DNA of 17,163 nt from JAKFVA01 sp046155225 (GCA_046155225.1 JBJXED010000091.1:1-17163); one strand, 5' to 3'. Shown: positions 6,468 through 14,506, numbered from the stretch's first letter. The notes: generated by a model not told the origin, from the sequence alone. Program-made: numbers and translations.

Positions 6468-8375
6468 ATGATTCAAATTACCCTGCCTGACAAATCGCAA
6501 CGTGAATTTCCAGAGGCCGTCACGGTGACGCAAGTGGCCGCCTCTATCGGCAGTGGCTTGGCCAAAGCCGCACTGGCTGGCAAAGTCAATGGCCAGATCG
6601 TTGATACCAGCTATTTGATCGACAACGATGCCCATTTGGCCATCATTACCGCCAAGGACAGCGAGGGTTTGGATGTCATTCGCCACAGTACGGCGCATTT
6701 ACTGGCCTATGCCGTCAAAGAGCTCTTTCCTGATGCGCAAGTGACCATCGGGCCCGTCATAGAGCACGGTTTTTTCTACGATTTTTCGTACAAACGCCCA
6801 TTCACGCCTGAGGATTTGGTGGCGATTGAAAAATGCATGACCGAGCTGGCCGCGAAAGACGAAAAAGTGGAGCGTCGGGTCCTGCCCCGCGACGCAGCGG
6901 TAGCGCATTTCAAAGGTATGGGCGAACACTACAAAGCCGAGATTATTGCCAGCATCCCGGCAAATGAAGACGTGTCGCTCTACCGCGAGGGCGCTTTTGA
7001 AGACTTGTGCCGTGGCCCGCACGTGCCCAGCACCGGCAAGCTCAAGCACTTTAAGCTTATGAAGGTGGCCGGTGCCTACTGGCGCGGCGATCACCGCAAC
7101 GAGATGCTGCAACGCATCTACGGCACGGCCTGGGCCACCAAGGACGAGCTGGCGCAGTATCTGCTGATGCTCGAAGAAGCCGACAAGCGCGACCACCGCA
7201 AGCTGGGCCGCGAGTTGGATTTGTTTCACATTGACGATCACGCACCCGGCGTGGTGTTCTGGCACCCGCACGGCTGGACGCTGTGGCAGCAGGTCGAGCA
7301 GTACATGCGCGCGATCTATCAGAACAACGGCTACCAAGAGGTCAAAGGTCCGCAAATCATTGACCGCTCGCTATGGGAAAAAACCGGCCACTGGCAAAAG
7401 TACCGCGACAACATGTTCACCACCGAGAGTGAAAAACGCGACTATGCACTCAAGCCGATGAACTGCCCTGGGCATATTTTGATTTACAAGCAGGGCATCA
7501 AAAGTTACCGCGATTTGCCGCTGCGCTTTGGCGAGTTTGGCCAGTGCCATCGCAACGAGCCGTCGGGCGGCTTGCACGGCATCATGCGCGTGCGCGGCTT
7601 CACGCAGGACGACGGCCATATTTTCTGCACCGAAGCGCAAATTCTGGATGAATGTGTCAACTTCACTGCGCTGCTGCAAAAAGTTTATGCTGACTTTGGT
7701 TTCAAAGACATCATCTACAAAATCGCCACGCGGCCCGCCGCGCGCATTGGCAGCGACGAAAGTTGGGACAAGGCCGAAGAAGCGCTAATGGAAAGCCTGC
7801 GCCGATCGGGCTGCCAATACGAAATAGCACCCGGTGACGGCGCTTTCTACGGCCCCAAGATTGAATACACCCTGAAAGACGCCATTGGCCGCCCCTGGCA
7901 GTGCGGCACCATCCAAGTTGATTTTTCCATGCCCGAAACCCTGGGTGCCGAATACATTGACGAGCATGGCCAGCGCCAGACGCCGGTGATGCTGCACCGC
8001 GCGATTGTGGGCAGCATGGAGCGGTTTATCGGCATCCTGATTGAGCAGCACGCCGGGGCCATGCCGGCCTGGCTGGCACCTGTGCAAGTGGCGGTACTCA
8101 ACATTACCGATGCGCAGGCGCAATATGCCCAGGACGTTGCTAAAACGCTGCGCCAACAAGGACTTAGGGTTGCAGTGGATCAGCGCAATGAGAAGATAAC
8201 GTATAAAATCAGGGAACATTCGCTGCAAAAGCGGCCCTTTATCCTGGTAGTCGGGGACAAGGAAAAAGCCGCAAATGCCGCTTCTGTGCGGGCCCGAGGC
8301 AACCAAGACTTGGGCGTCATGCCGGTGGAAGCTTTCCAGCAAAAAATCGCCAGCGATATTGTTGCCAAGCTTTGA
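6468..8375 (+). CDS. thrS: threonyl-tRNA synthetase
   Basis: This class II synthetase charges tRNA-Thr in the cytoplasm. Its 635 residues match the full bacterial architecture. There is an N-terminal TGS domain (1-61) and an editing (second additional) domain with H73-x3-H77 and the CRGPH element (C181, H185), which deacylates Ser-tRNA-Thr. The catalytic core starts near residue 245. The zinc ligands that recognise threonine are C333 (MNCPGH), H384 (DDGHIFC) and H510 (VMLHRA), each one position off the E. coli numbering. Motif 2 is at R362/E364 (HRNE), motif 3 is GSMERFIGILIEQHAG, and the C-terminal anticodon-binding domain runs from about residue 535. The ribosome site is weak. It leads the conserved thrS-infC-rpmI-rplT-pheST-ihfA cluster. 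Confidence 0.98.
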   Translation: MIQITLPDKSQREFPEAVTVTQVAASIGSGLAKAALAGKVNGQIVDTSYLIDNDAHLAIITAKDSEGLDVIRHSTAHLLAYAVKELFPDAQVTIGPVIEHGFFYDFSYKRPFTPEDLVAIEKCMTELAAKDEKVERRVLPRDAAVAHFKGMGEHYKAEIIASIPANEDVSLYREGAFEDLCRGPHVPSTGKLKHFKLMKVAGAYWRGDHRNEMLQRIYGTAWATKDELAQYLLMLEEADKRDHRKLGRELDLFHIDDHAPGVVFWHPHGWTLWQQVEQYMRAIYQNNGYQEVKGPQIIDRSLWEKTGHWQKYRDNMFTTESEKRDYALKPMNCPGHILIYKQGIKSYRDLPLRFGEFGQCHRNEPSGGLHGIMRVRGFTQDDGHIFCTEAQILDECVNFTALLQKVYADFGFKDIIYKIATRPAARIGSDESWDKAEEALMESLRRSGCQYEIAPGDGAFYGPKIEYTLKDAIGRPWQCGTIQVDFSMPETLGAEYIDEHGQRQTPVMLHRAIVGSMERFIGILIEQHAGAMPAWLAPVQVAVLNITDAQAQYAQDVAKTLRQQGLRVAVDQRNEKITYKIREHSLQKRPFILVVGDKEKAANAASVRARGNQDLGVMPVEAFQQKIASDIVAKL

Positions 8376-8380
8376 CGATT

Positions 8381-8409
8381 TTGAGCTTTAATTCAGTCAT
8401 TTTTATAAC
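8381..8409 (+). promoter_or_regulatory. candidate sigma-70 promoter for infC
   Basis: TTGAGC (8381-8386) and TATAAC (8404-8409) are separated by 17 bp, just after the thrS stop and about 80 bp before the infC start. The -10 lies within the T-rich head of repeat copy B. This is a pattern match only. Confidence 0.4.
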
Positions 8410-8462
8410 AAATATGGCTCTAGCCCAAGCAAAGCATGCACTAACAGCTACAGTTTTTGTAG
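8400..8462 (+). repeat. 63-bp intergenic stem-loop element, copy B
   Basis: This is the same layout as the copies at 1321 and 16778. The TAGCC arm starts at 8421 and the GCTA arm at 8447, again 26 bp apart, with a 21-nt unconserved middle and a tail of TTTTTGTAG. It lies in the 5' untranslated region of infC and ends about 10 bp before its Shine-Dalgarno sequence. Confidence 0.75.
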
Positions 8463-8485
8463 TAAACATGAGAAGGATTTGAGCC

Positions 8486-9091
8486 ATCGCTACTGAATTT
8501 CGTGACCGCCGTCAGCGCGAAGAACGTAAACACCGTTTGAACCGGGAAATCATGGCACTCGAAGTGCGCTTGACCGGCCCCGAAAATGAACCCCTTGGGG
8601 TCGTCAGCATCCATGAAGCTTTGCGCCAAGCTGGCGAGCTCGATGTCGATTTGGTCGAAGTGGTGGCTACCGCTTCTCCGCCGGTTTGCCGCCTGATGGA
8701 CTACGGCAAGTTCAAGTACCAAGAGCAGAAAAAGGCGCACGACGCTAAAGCCAAACAAAAAGTTATCGAGGTCAAGGAAATCAAGTTCCGGCCGGGCACC
8801 GACGACGGCGACTACAACATCAAGCTGCGCAACATCCGCCGCTTTTTGGAAGAAGGCGACAAGTGCAAGATTACCCTGCGCTTTCGCGGCCGGGAGATCA
8901 CTCACCAAGAGCTGGGTTTGGCTCTGCTCCAGCGTATTCGCGAGGAGCTAGGCGACGCAATTTTGGTTGAATCCATGCCTAAACTCGAAGGTCGCCAGAT
9001 GATCATGATGATTGCGCCCGGAAAGAAAAAACCCGGTGGCGGCCAGCCTAAAGTACACGCAGAGCAATCTTCCCCAGAGATGGCACATTAA
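8486..9091 (+). CDS. infC: translation initiation factor IF-3, probable ATC start codon
   Basis: IF3 binds the 30S subunit, blocks premature 50S joining and proofreads the start codon. The 201-residue protein has the N-domain (EVRLTGPENEPLGVVS, then PPVCRLMDYGKFKY), a basic linker (QEQKKAHDAKAKQKV) and the C-domain (EIKFRPGTDDGDY, then ITLRFRGREITHQELG and EGRQMIMMIAP). No ATG lies in a suitable place. The frame is closed by TGA at 8480-8482, and the first conventional alternatives (TTG 8537, ATG 8552) would cut the basic N-terminus. ATC at 8486 has AAGGA 8 nt upstream and yields an N-terminal length close to E. coli IF3, which itself starts at AUU so that IF3 represses its own translation. 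ATC should serve the same autoregulation. About 20 extra C-terminal residues, Gly/Gln-rich, follow the usual end. Confidence 0.93.
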   Translation: MATEFRDRRQREERKHRLNREIMALEVRLTGPENEPLGVVSIHEALRQAGELDVDLVEVVATASPPVCRLMDYGKFKYQEQKKAHDAKAKQKVIEVKEIKFRPGTDDGDYNIKLRNIRRFLEEGDKCKITLRFRGREITHQELGLALLQRIREELGDAILVESMPKLEGRQMIMMIAPGKKKPGGGQPKVHAEQSSPEMAH

Positions 9092-9129
9092 GCGATTACA
9101 ATACTGGGTTGCTTTATTGACTGCAAGGT

Positions 9130-9236
9130 CTACAAAGCGATGTAGATGGTGAAGCAGAATTCGCCCTGCAAAACGCCGAAGTGAAAACACGGCGTCAAAA
9201 GCGGCTCGGGGCCAACAAGGCTGCAACAGTTTGCAG
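9130..9236 (+). promoter_or_regulatory. structured leader between infC and rpmI
   Basis: The 179-nt spacer holds three or more hairpins: CTACA/TGTAG (9130-9145), ACGCCG/CGGCGT (9173-9195, with an inner GTG/CAC pairing option) and CTGCAA/TTGCAG (9221-9236, perfect 6 bp with a 4-nt loop). The last ends 34 nt before the rpmI start. In E. coli, L20 represses rpmI-rplT by binding RNA in this interval. That role here is inference. Confidence 0.45.
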
Positions 9237-9270
9237 ACGCCTCACGAGCGCAATGTAAAAGGAGCATCAA

Positions 9271-9474
9271 ATGCCCAAAATGAAGACCAAAAGCGGTGCG
9301 AAAAAGCGCTTCCGCGTCCGTCCAGGTGGCACCGTCAAGCGCGGTCAAGCCTTCAAACGTCACATTCTGACCAAGAAGACCACCAAGAACAAACGCCATT
9401 TGCGCGGTAGTGTCGGTGTGCATGAGACCAATATGGGTCACATGTCACAGATGCTGCCCGGCATGGGCATTTAA
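9271..9474 (+). CDS. rpmI: 50S ribosomal protein L35
   Basis: This 67-residue, strongly basic protein starts MPKMKTKSGAKKRFRVRPGG, the diagnostic L35 N-terminus, and contains the KRHLRG motif in its second half. L35 is a small late-assembly component of the large ribosomal subunit. The ATG at 9271 is preceded by AAGGAG with a 6-nt spacer. It is followed after 25 nt by rplT, its usual operon partner, and both are expected to be controlled together by L20 acting on the upstream leader. Confidence 0.97.
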   Translation: MPKMKTKSGAKKRFRVRPGGTVKRGQAFKRHILTKKTTKNKRHLRGSVGVHETNMGHMSQMLPGMGI

Positions 9475-9499
9475 TCAACGACGAACAAAGGAGTAACAC

Positions 9500-9859
9500 A
9501 TGCCTCGCGTCAAACGTGGAGTAACGGCCCGTGCCCGTCACAAAAAAGTTCTGGCTTTAGCCAAAGGTTTCCGCGGCCGCCGCGGCAATGTTTTCCGGAT
9601 CGCCAAAGAAGCGGTCATGAAGGCTGGGCAATACGCCTACCGTGATCGCCGCACCAAAAAACGCGTCTTCCGCCAGTTGTGGATTGCCCGTATCAATGCC
9701 GCTGCGCGTGAATGTGGCCTGACCTACAGCCAGTTCGCCAATGGCATCCGCAAAGCGGGTATTGAGGTGGACCGCAAAGTGTTGGCCGATATCGCCGTTC
9801 ACGACAAGGCAGCTTTTGCCAGCATCGTGTCTCAAGTCAAGGCCCGTTTGGCTGCCTGA
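9500..9859 (+). CDS. rplT: 50S ribosomal protein L20
   Basis: The length of 119 residues is typical. The N-terminal basic extension has MPRVKRGVTARARHKKVL and AKGFRGRRGNVFR, followed by the Y-A-Y-R-D-R-R-x-K-K-R motif and the globular domain with LWIARINAAARECG and YSQFANGIRKAGIEVDRKVLAD. L20 binds 23S rRNA early in large-subunit assembly and is the translational repressor of rpmI-rplT in studied bacteria. AAAGGAG precedes the start. After the stop there is a 100-bp gap with a strong hairpin before pheS. Confidence 0.98.
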   Translation: MPRVKRGVTARARHKKVLALAKGFRGRRGNVFRIAKEAVMKAGQYAYRDRRTKKRVFRQLWIARINAAARECGLTYSQFANGIRKAGIEVDRKVLADIAVHDKAAFASIVSQVKARLAA

Positions 9860-9880
9860 TAAGGGCGGTTAACTACTATA

Positions 9881-9917
9881 AGTTTGGTAGCTGACTGCAC
9901 ATAACCAGCAAGGGCTA
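9881..9917 (-). repeat. partial inverted copy (D) of the intergenic stem-loop element
   Basis: TAGC (9888) and GCTA (9914) are again 26 bp apart, with the TAGCC end reading GGCTA on this strand. The tail side matches copy B at about 10 of 16 positions on the minus strand. The head side is unrelated and is replaced by the arm of the rplT-pheS terminator. I treat it as a probable decayed copy. Confidence 0.45.
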
Positions 9918-9949
9918 GCGCTTGAAAAAGCACTAGCCCTTGTTTTATT
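9910..9949 (+). terminator. Rho-independent terminator or attenuator between rplT and pheS
   Basis: AAGGGCTAG (9910-9918) pairs perfectly with CTAGCCCTT (9933-9941). Inside, GCTT/AAGC close on a GAAA tetraloop after one C-A mismatch. A T-rich run (TTGTTTTATT) follows. It ends about 10 bp before the pheS start. Confidence 0.88.
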
Positions 9950-9959
9950 CAAGAACCCT

Positions 9960-11012
9960 ATGAACGAGCTGGATGCGATAGTTGGCAGTGCTGTGCAAAG
10001 CTTTGCAGACGCTCAGGTGCCTGCCGATTTGGAAAATGCCAAGGCGCAGTATCTGGGCAAGTCTGGCCGCATGACCGAATTGATGAAAGGCATGGCCGCG
10101 CTCACGGTTGGAGAAAAAAAGTCGCGCGGCGCGGCCATCAACCAAGCCAAGCAGGCGATTGAGGCGGCTTTGAATGCCCGCCGCCAAGCGTTGGCAGATG
10201 CCGAGTTGCGGTTGCAATTGCAAGCCGAGGCGCTGGATGTGAGTCTGCCGGGCCGCCAGCGAGGGCAGGGCGGCCTGCACCCGGTGTCGCTTAGCCTGGA
10301 GCGCATCGAGGCAATTTTTGGCTCTATGGGTTTCGAGGTGGCACAGGGTCCCGAAATTGAGACCGACTGGTTCAACTTCACCGCGCTCAACACGCCGCAA
10401 GACCATCCGGCGCGCTCGATGCATGACACCTTCTACGTTGAAGGCAGTACCGGTACGGCACCCAACCTGCTGCGCACCCATACCAGCCCGATGCAGATTC
10501 GCCATGCCGTGCAGCATGTCAAAAAACACCGCGTGGCGATGGATGCAGGCACCAGCATGCCCGAGATTCGCGTGATTGCGCCGGGCCGTACCTACCGTGT
10601 TGACAGCGACGCCACCCATTCACCGATGTTCCACCAGTGCGAAGGCCTTTGGATTGGCGAGAACGTCAGCTTCAAGGACTTGAAGGTTATCTTTACCGGC
10701 TTTTGCCGCAGGTTTTTTGAGTCTGATGATTTGGTGCTGCGCTTTCGGCCCAGCTTTTTCCCCTTCACCGAGCCCAGCGCTGAAATCGACATTCAATTTG
10801 CCAGCGGCCCCTTGGCCGGGCGTTGGCTGGAAGTAGCGGGCGCTGGTCAAGTGCACCCCAACGTGGTCCGCAACATGGGGCTGGACCCCGAGCGCTACAT
10901 CGGCTTTGCCTTTGGCATGGGGCCCGACCGCCTGACCATGCTGCGCTACGGCGTAAGTGATTTGCGGCTATTTTTTGACGGTGATATCCGCTTTCTCTCC
11001 CAGTTTCAATAA
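9960..11012 (+). CDS. pheS: phenylalanyl-tRNA synthetase alpha subunit
   Basis: This is the catalytic subunit of the heterotetrameric class II enzyme that charges tRNA-Phe. Of 350 residues, 1-90 form the tRNA-binding coiled coil (Ala-, Glu- and Lys-rich helices) and about 105-350 the catalytic core. Motif 1 lies around FGSMGFEVAQGPEIE (120-134) with HPAR at 149-152. Motif 2 runs from R210 to the FHQCEG element (224-229), and motif 3 is GMGPDRLTMLRYG (319-331). Ala317 in FAFG is the residue that shapes the Phe pocket (Ala294 in E. coli). The start ATG follows a terminator-like hairpin with no obvious strong ribosome site. pheT follows after 63 bp. Confidence 0.98.
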   Translation: MNELDAIVGSAVQSFADAQVPADLENAKAQYLGKSGRMTELMKGMAALTVGEKKSRGAAINQAKQAIEAALNARRQALADAELRLQLQAEALDVSLPGRQRGQGGLHPVSLSLERIEAIFGSMGFEVAQGPEIETDWFNFTALNTPQDHPARSMHDTFYVEGSTGTAPNLLRTHTSPMQIRHAVQHVKKHRVAMDAGTSMPEIRVIAPGRTYRVDSDATHSPMFHQCEGLWIGENVSFKDLKVIFTGFCRRFFESDDLVLRFRPSFFPFTEPSAEIDIQFASGPLAGRWLEVAGAGQVHPNVVRNMGLDPERYIGFAFGMGPDRLTMLRYGVSDLRLFFDGDIRFLSQFQ

Positions 11013-11075
11013 CCAGAAATTTGCAGAGCAGACCGCAGCGCGAAGCTCAACACATGCCTTCAACGAGCTAACAAC

Positions 11076-13517
11076 ATGCAATTCCCTGAATCCTGGTTGC
11101 GCGAATTCTGCAACCCGCCACTGTCTACTGCCCAACTGGCCGAGACTCTGACCATGGGCGGCCTGGAAGTGGAAGACATGAAGCCCGCAGCGCCGCCGTT
11201 CAAAGGCGTGGTGGTGGGGGAGATCAAACATGCCGAACAACACCCCAATGCCGACCGCTTGCGCGTTTGCCAAGTCGATGTGGGCCAGCCTGTGCTGCTG
11301 AATATCGTTTGCGGCGCACCGAATGCACGGGTCGGCATCAAAGTGCCGTGTGCTTTGGTGGGGGCCGAACTGCCGCCTTCCGGGGTTGACGGCGCAGGTG
11401 GCCAAGCCTTTGTTATCAAACTCGGTCAATTGCGCGGCGTGGAAAGCCAGGGCATGTTGTGCTCGGCGCATGAACTCCAGTTGAGCGACGAGCAGGGCGG
11501 TTTGCTGGAACTCGCCCAGAACGCTGCCGTAGGGCAGGACATTCGTCAACTGCTGGCGCTGGACGACACCGTGTTCACCCTCAAACTCACGCCCAACCTG
11601 GCGCATTGCCTGAGTGTGTATGGCGTGGCGCGTGAGTTGTCGGCTTTGACGGGTGCGCCGCTGAAGACGCCCACCATGGCGACTGTGGCGGCCCAGCATT
11701 CTGTGAAGTTGGCTGTCGAGATAGCCGCACCGGACTTGTGTGGCCGTTTTTCAGGTCGCGTCATTCAGGGTGTGAATCCGCAGGCCACTCCTCCCGCTTG
11801 GATGCTGCAGCGCCTGGCCCGCTGCGGTCAGCGCAGCGTGTCGGCCCTGGTGGACATTTCCAACTACGTCATGTTTGAGTGCGGCCAGCCCACCCACATT
11901 TTTGACCTGGACAAAATTCACGGCAGTTTGCAGGTGCGCTGGGGCCGGGCAGGGGAGTCATTGGCCTTGCTGAACGGCAGTACCGCGGTGGTTGATGAAA
12001 AGGTCGGCGTCATTGCTGACGATGCGCAACTCGAATCCTTGGCCGGCATCATGGGCGGCGCTGCCAGCGCGGTATCGGACAGTACGCAAAATATTTACCT
12101 CGAAGCCGCTTTCTGGTGGCCCAAGGCGATTGCCGGGCGTTCACGCCGCTTCAATTTTTCCACCGATGCCGGGCACCGTTTCGAGCGCGGCGTGGACCCG
12201 AGCCAAACCGTGCTCCAAATCGAACGCATCACGCAATTGATTCTGGACATCTGCGGCGGGCAACCCGGCCCGGTGGACGACCAAATCCGGCAATTGCCTG
12301 CGCAAAATCCCGTGACCTTGCGCGTGGCCCGCGCGGCCAAAGTCATCGGTATGCCGTTGACACCTGACCAATGCCTCACCGCTTTCCAGCGCCTGGCTTT
12401 GCCCGCCCAGGTCATCCCCGGTGACCCTGCCCAAACGATTGCCGTCACGCCACCGCCCCACCGCTTTGACTTGCAGATTGAAGAAGATTTGATCGAAGAA
12501 GTGGTGCGACTTATTGGCTATGAGCATCTGCCCACCACCGCGCCATTGGCCCCCATCGCGCCGCTGCTGCGCACCGAATCGCAGCGGGGCCCGTTTGCGG
12601 TACGCCGCGTGCTGGCCGCCTTGGGCTACCAGGAAACCATCAATTTCAGCTTTGTGGACGCACGCTGGGAGCGTGAACTGGCTGGCAACGCGAACCCGAT
12701 CCGCCTTTTGAACCCGATTGCGAGCCAAATGAGCGTCATGCGCTCTTCTCTCCTGGGTTCGTTGCTACACGTGTTGAAGTTCAATACCGACCGCAAAGCC
12801 CACCGTGTCAGGGTCTTTGAATTGGGCCATGTGTTTTTGCGCAACACGTTGGTCCAAAACACCGATACCACTGTGGAAGGCTTTGACCAGCCCATGCGCG
12901 TGGCCGGTTTGGCTTACGGTCCCGCGCAGGAATTGCAATGGGGCGCTCAAGAAAGAACGGTTGATTTTTTTGACGTCAAAGGTGATTTGCAAGCCCTGCT
13001 GGCTCCGCTTTGCGCCGAATTCTTGCCCGATGCGCACCCGGCAATGCACCCTGGCCGTTGCGCCAAGGTATTGCTGCAAGGCCGCGAGATCGGCCATGTG
13101 GGTGAACTACATCCGCAGTGGCGGCAGGCCTACGACTTGCCGCAAGCGCCGATGCTGTTTGAGTTGGCGCTTGATGCCGTATTGAAACGCGACCTACCCC
13201 GCTTTCAACCGGTGCCCAAGCACCAGGCTGCCTTGCGCGACATTGCCGTGATCGTGGCTGAGCCGGTCACCCATGCGGCGCTGATGGCCGCGATCGAGTG
13301 TGCTGACACCGCCGGTTTGCTGCGGTCTGCGTCCTTGTTCGACGTTTACCGTCCCCAGCAAGGCACTGCGGGATTGTCTGAGGGTGAAAAAAGCCTGGCG
13401 GTACGCCTTTGCCTGCACAGCGACGAAGCCACCTTGACCGAAGCACAAATTGATGCCGCTGTTGCTGCCGTGGTGGAACAATTGCAAACGCAGTTGGCGG
13501 CGCGCCTGCGGGCCTGA
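11076..13517 (+). CDS. pheT: phenylalanyl-tRNA synthetase beta subunit
   Basis: This 813-residue protein (E. coli about 795) has the standard modules: an N-terminal lobe; an EMAP-like tRNA-binding OB domain at about 40-150 (HPNADRLRVCQVDVG, then CGAPNARVG and LRGVESQGMLCSA); a B3/B4 editing domain from about 210 that hydrolyses Tyr-tRNA-Phe; a B5 DNA-binding-like domain near 400-475; a catalytically inert class II core (NFSFVD, then LLNPIASQMSVMRSSLL); and the C-terminal ferredoxin-like anticodon-binding domain (KHQAALRDIAVIV to the end). The start has no strong ribosome site, and translation may depend partly on pheS. No frameshift or missing module was seen. Confidence 0.98.
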   Translation: MQFPESWLREFCNPPLSTAQLAETLTMGGLEVEDMKPAAPPFKGVVVGEIKHAEQHPNADRLRVCQVDVGQPVLLNIVCGAPNARVGIKVPCALVGAELPPSGVDGAGGQAFVIKLGQLRGVESQGMLCSAHELQLSDEQGGLLELAQNAAVGQDIRQLLALDDTVFTLKLTPNLAHCLSVYGVARELSALTGAPLKTPTMATVAAQHSVKLAVEIAAPDLCGRFSGRVIQGVNPQATPPAWMLQRLARCGQRSVSALVDISNYVMFECGQPTHIFDLDKIHGSLQVRWGRAGESLALLNGSTAVVDEKVGVIADDAQLESLAGIMGGAASAVSDSTQNIYLEAAFWWPKAIAGRSRRFNFSTDAGHRFERGVDPSQTVLQIERITQLILDICGGQPGPVDDQIRQLPAQNPVTLRVARAAKVIGMPLTPDQCLTAFQRLALPAQVIPGDPAQTIAVTPPPHRFDLQIEEDLIEEVVRLIGYEHLPTTAPLAPIAPLLRTESQRGPFAVRRVLAALGYQETINFSFVDARWERELAGNANPIRLLNPIASQMSVMRSSLLGSLLHVLKFNTDRKAHRVRVFELGHVFLRNTLVQNTDTTVEGFDQPMRVAGLAYGPAQELQWGAQERTVDFFDVKGDLQALLAPLCAEFLPDAHPAMHPGRCAKVLLQGREIGHVGELHPQWRQAYDLPQAPMLFELALDAVLKRDLPRFQPVPKHQAALRDIAVIVAEPVTHAALMAAIECADTAGLLRSASLFDVYRPQQGTAGLSEGEKSLAVRLCLHSDEATLTEAQIDAAVAAVVEQLQTQLAARLRA

Positions 13518-13562
13518 TTTTTTGTTTGTTGTCACCACCTGGCATTGATAGGGAGACCCGCC

Positions 13563-13907
13563 ATGGAATTGTCTGTTGAAAGCCTGGAAACACCGGCCTT
13601 GACCAAAGCGCAGTTGGCTGAGCTCTTGTTCGAGCAGATCGGCCTGAACAAGCGCGAGTCCAAAGACATGATTGACGCGTTCTTCAACCTGATCTCCGAC
13701 GCCCTGGTGGCGGGTACCGATGTGAAGATTTCTGGCTTTGGCAATTTTCAAATTCGTGTCAAAGCGCCGCGACCAGGCCGCAACCCCCGCACCGGGGAGG
13801 CCATTCCGATCGAGGCGCGCAAGGTGGTGACTTTTCACGCCAGCCACAAGCTCAAAGAGAGTATTCAAGCCGGGTCAGACCAACTCAGCCCCGCAGTGGG
13901 CGGCTAA
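13563..13907 (+). CDS. ihfA: integration host factor subunit alpha
   Basis: IHF alpha pairs with IHF beta to bend DNA sharply at specific sites, organising the nucleoid and assisting recombination, replication and sigma-54 promoters. This 114-residue protein (E. coli 99) carries the HU/IHF fold: helices LTKAQLAELLFEQIGL and KDMIDAFFNLISDAL, then VKISGFGNFQIR, and the beta arm with RPGRNPRTGE (residues 70-79) whose Pro intercalates DNA. The N-terminus is about 10 residues longer than E. coli IHF alpha, and the C-terminal tail is also extended. The ATG at 13563 has AGGGAGA upstream. A TTG 18 bp upstream is in frame but less likely. Its place after pheT is the conserved position of ihfA. Confidence 0.96.
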   Translation: MELSVESLETPALTKAQLAELLFEQIGLNKRESKDMIDAFFNLISDALVAGTDVKISGFGNFQIRVKAPRPGRNPRTGEAIPIEARKVVTFHASHKLKESIQAGSDQLSPAVGG

Positions 13908-14023
13908 ACAACACCTCACGCGTGGGACGCTGCCCCCAAAGGCAGAAAGTTAAGCCATGGTCTTTGCATCCATGCGTAACTTAGAGTAACCTTGTAGCTT
14001 TCTTTCGTAGAACATTGATTTCA

Positions 14024-14473
14024 ATGGAGAAAGCGCTTCCATCCATTCCCGCCAAGCGGTATTTCACCATCGGTGAGGTCAGTGACCTGTGCGAGGTCAA
14101 GCCGCATGTGCTTCGCTATTGGGAGCAGGAATTCACGCAACTGCGGCCCATGAAGCGGCGCGGCAACCGCCGCTACTACCAGCATCATGAGGTACTCATG
14201 ATCCGGCGCATCCGTGACCTGCTCTACGACCAGGGCTTCACCATCAGCGGCGCGCGCAATAAATTGCAGGAACTGGTGCAGAGCGAGCGCGACAAGCGCC
14301 GCAATGGCGAGGTCATGTTCGAGGGCGTCGAGGCCATCGCCATCGACGATTCAGTTTTTCCTGAAGACGACGATGACCCTGCCGAGCTGCCCAACGGTCC
14401 AGCGCCCGAAAAGTGGCTGATGGTGCGCCGGGAATTGTCTGAAATCCGCGAGTTACTGAGCGCATCGTACTGA
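14024..14473 (+). CDS. MerR-family transcriptional regulator
   Basis: This 149-residue protein has a MerR winged helix-turn-helix at residues 13-80: YFTIGEVSDLCEVKPHVLRYWE, then LRPMKRRGNRRYY and the wing/helix HHEVLMIRRIRDLLYDQGFTI. The remainder is a short charged region with a Glu/Asp-rich patch (PEDDDDPAE) and a final helix, WLMVRRELSEIRELL. There is no cysteine cluster of the mercury or copper sensors. A MerR-type gene next to ihfA is common in beta- and gammaproteobacteria; its regulon is not known to me. I chose the ATG at 14024 over a TTG at 14015; neither has a strong ribosome site. tRNA-Pro follows on the same strand. Confidence 0.9.
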   Translation: MEKALPSIPAKRYFTIGEVSDLCEVKPHVLRYWEQEFTQLRPMKRRGNRRYYQHHEVLMIRRIRDLLYDQGFTISGARNKLQELVQSERDKRRNGEVMFEGVEAIAIDDSVFPEDDDDPAELPNGPAPEKWLMVRRELSEIRELLSASY

Positions 14474-14506
14474 CATCGCTGCGGATTTCAGCGCGCCCTG
14501 GCAGCT

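Noticed and set aside
9860..9959. pheM-type leader peptide
   Set aside because: There is no ATG, and the TTG-started frames are 4-6 codons long and contain no Phe.
9945..10619. Long open frame on the minus strand inside pheS (also 4914-5570 in aceA, 6699-7355 in thrS, 10968-11699 in pheT)
   Set aside because: These are shadows of conserved genes in GC-rich DNA. They lack ribosome sites and recognisable domains, and their sense partners are certain.
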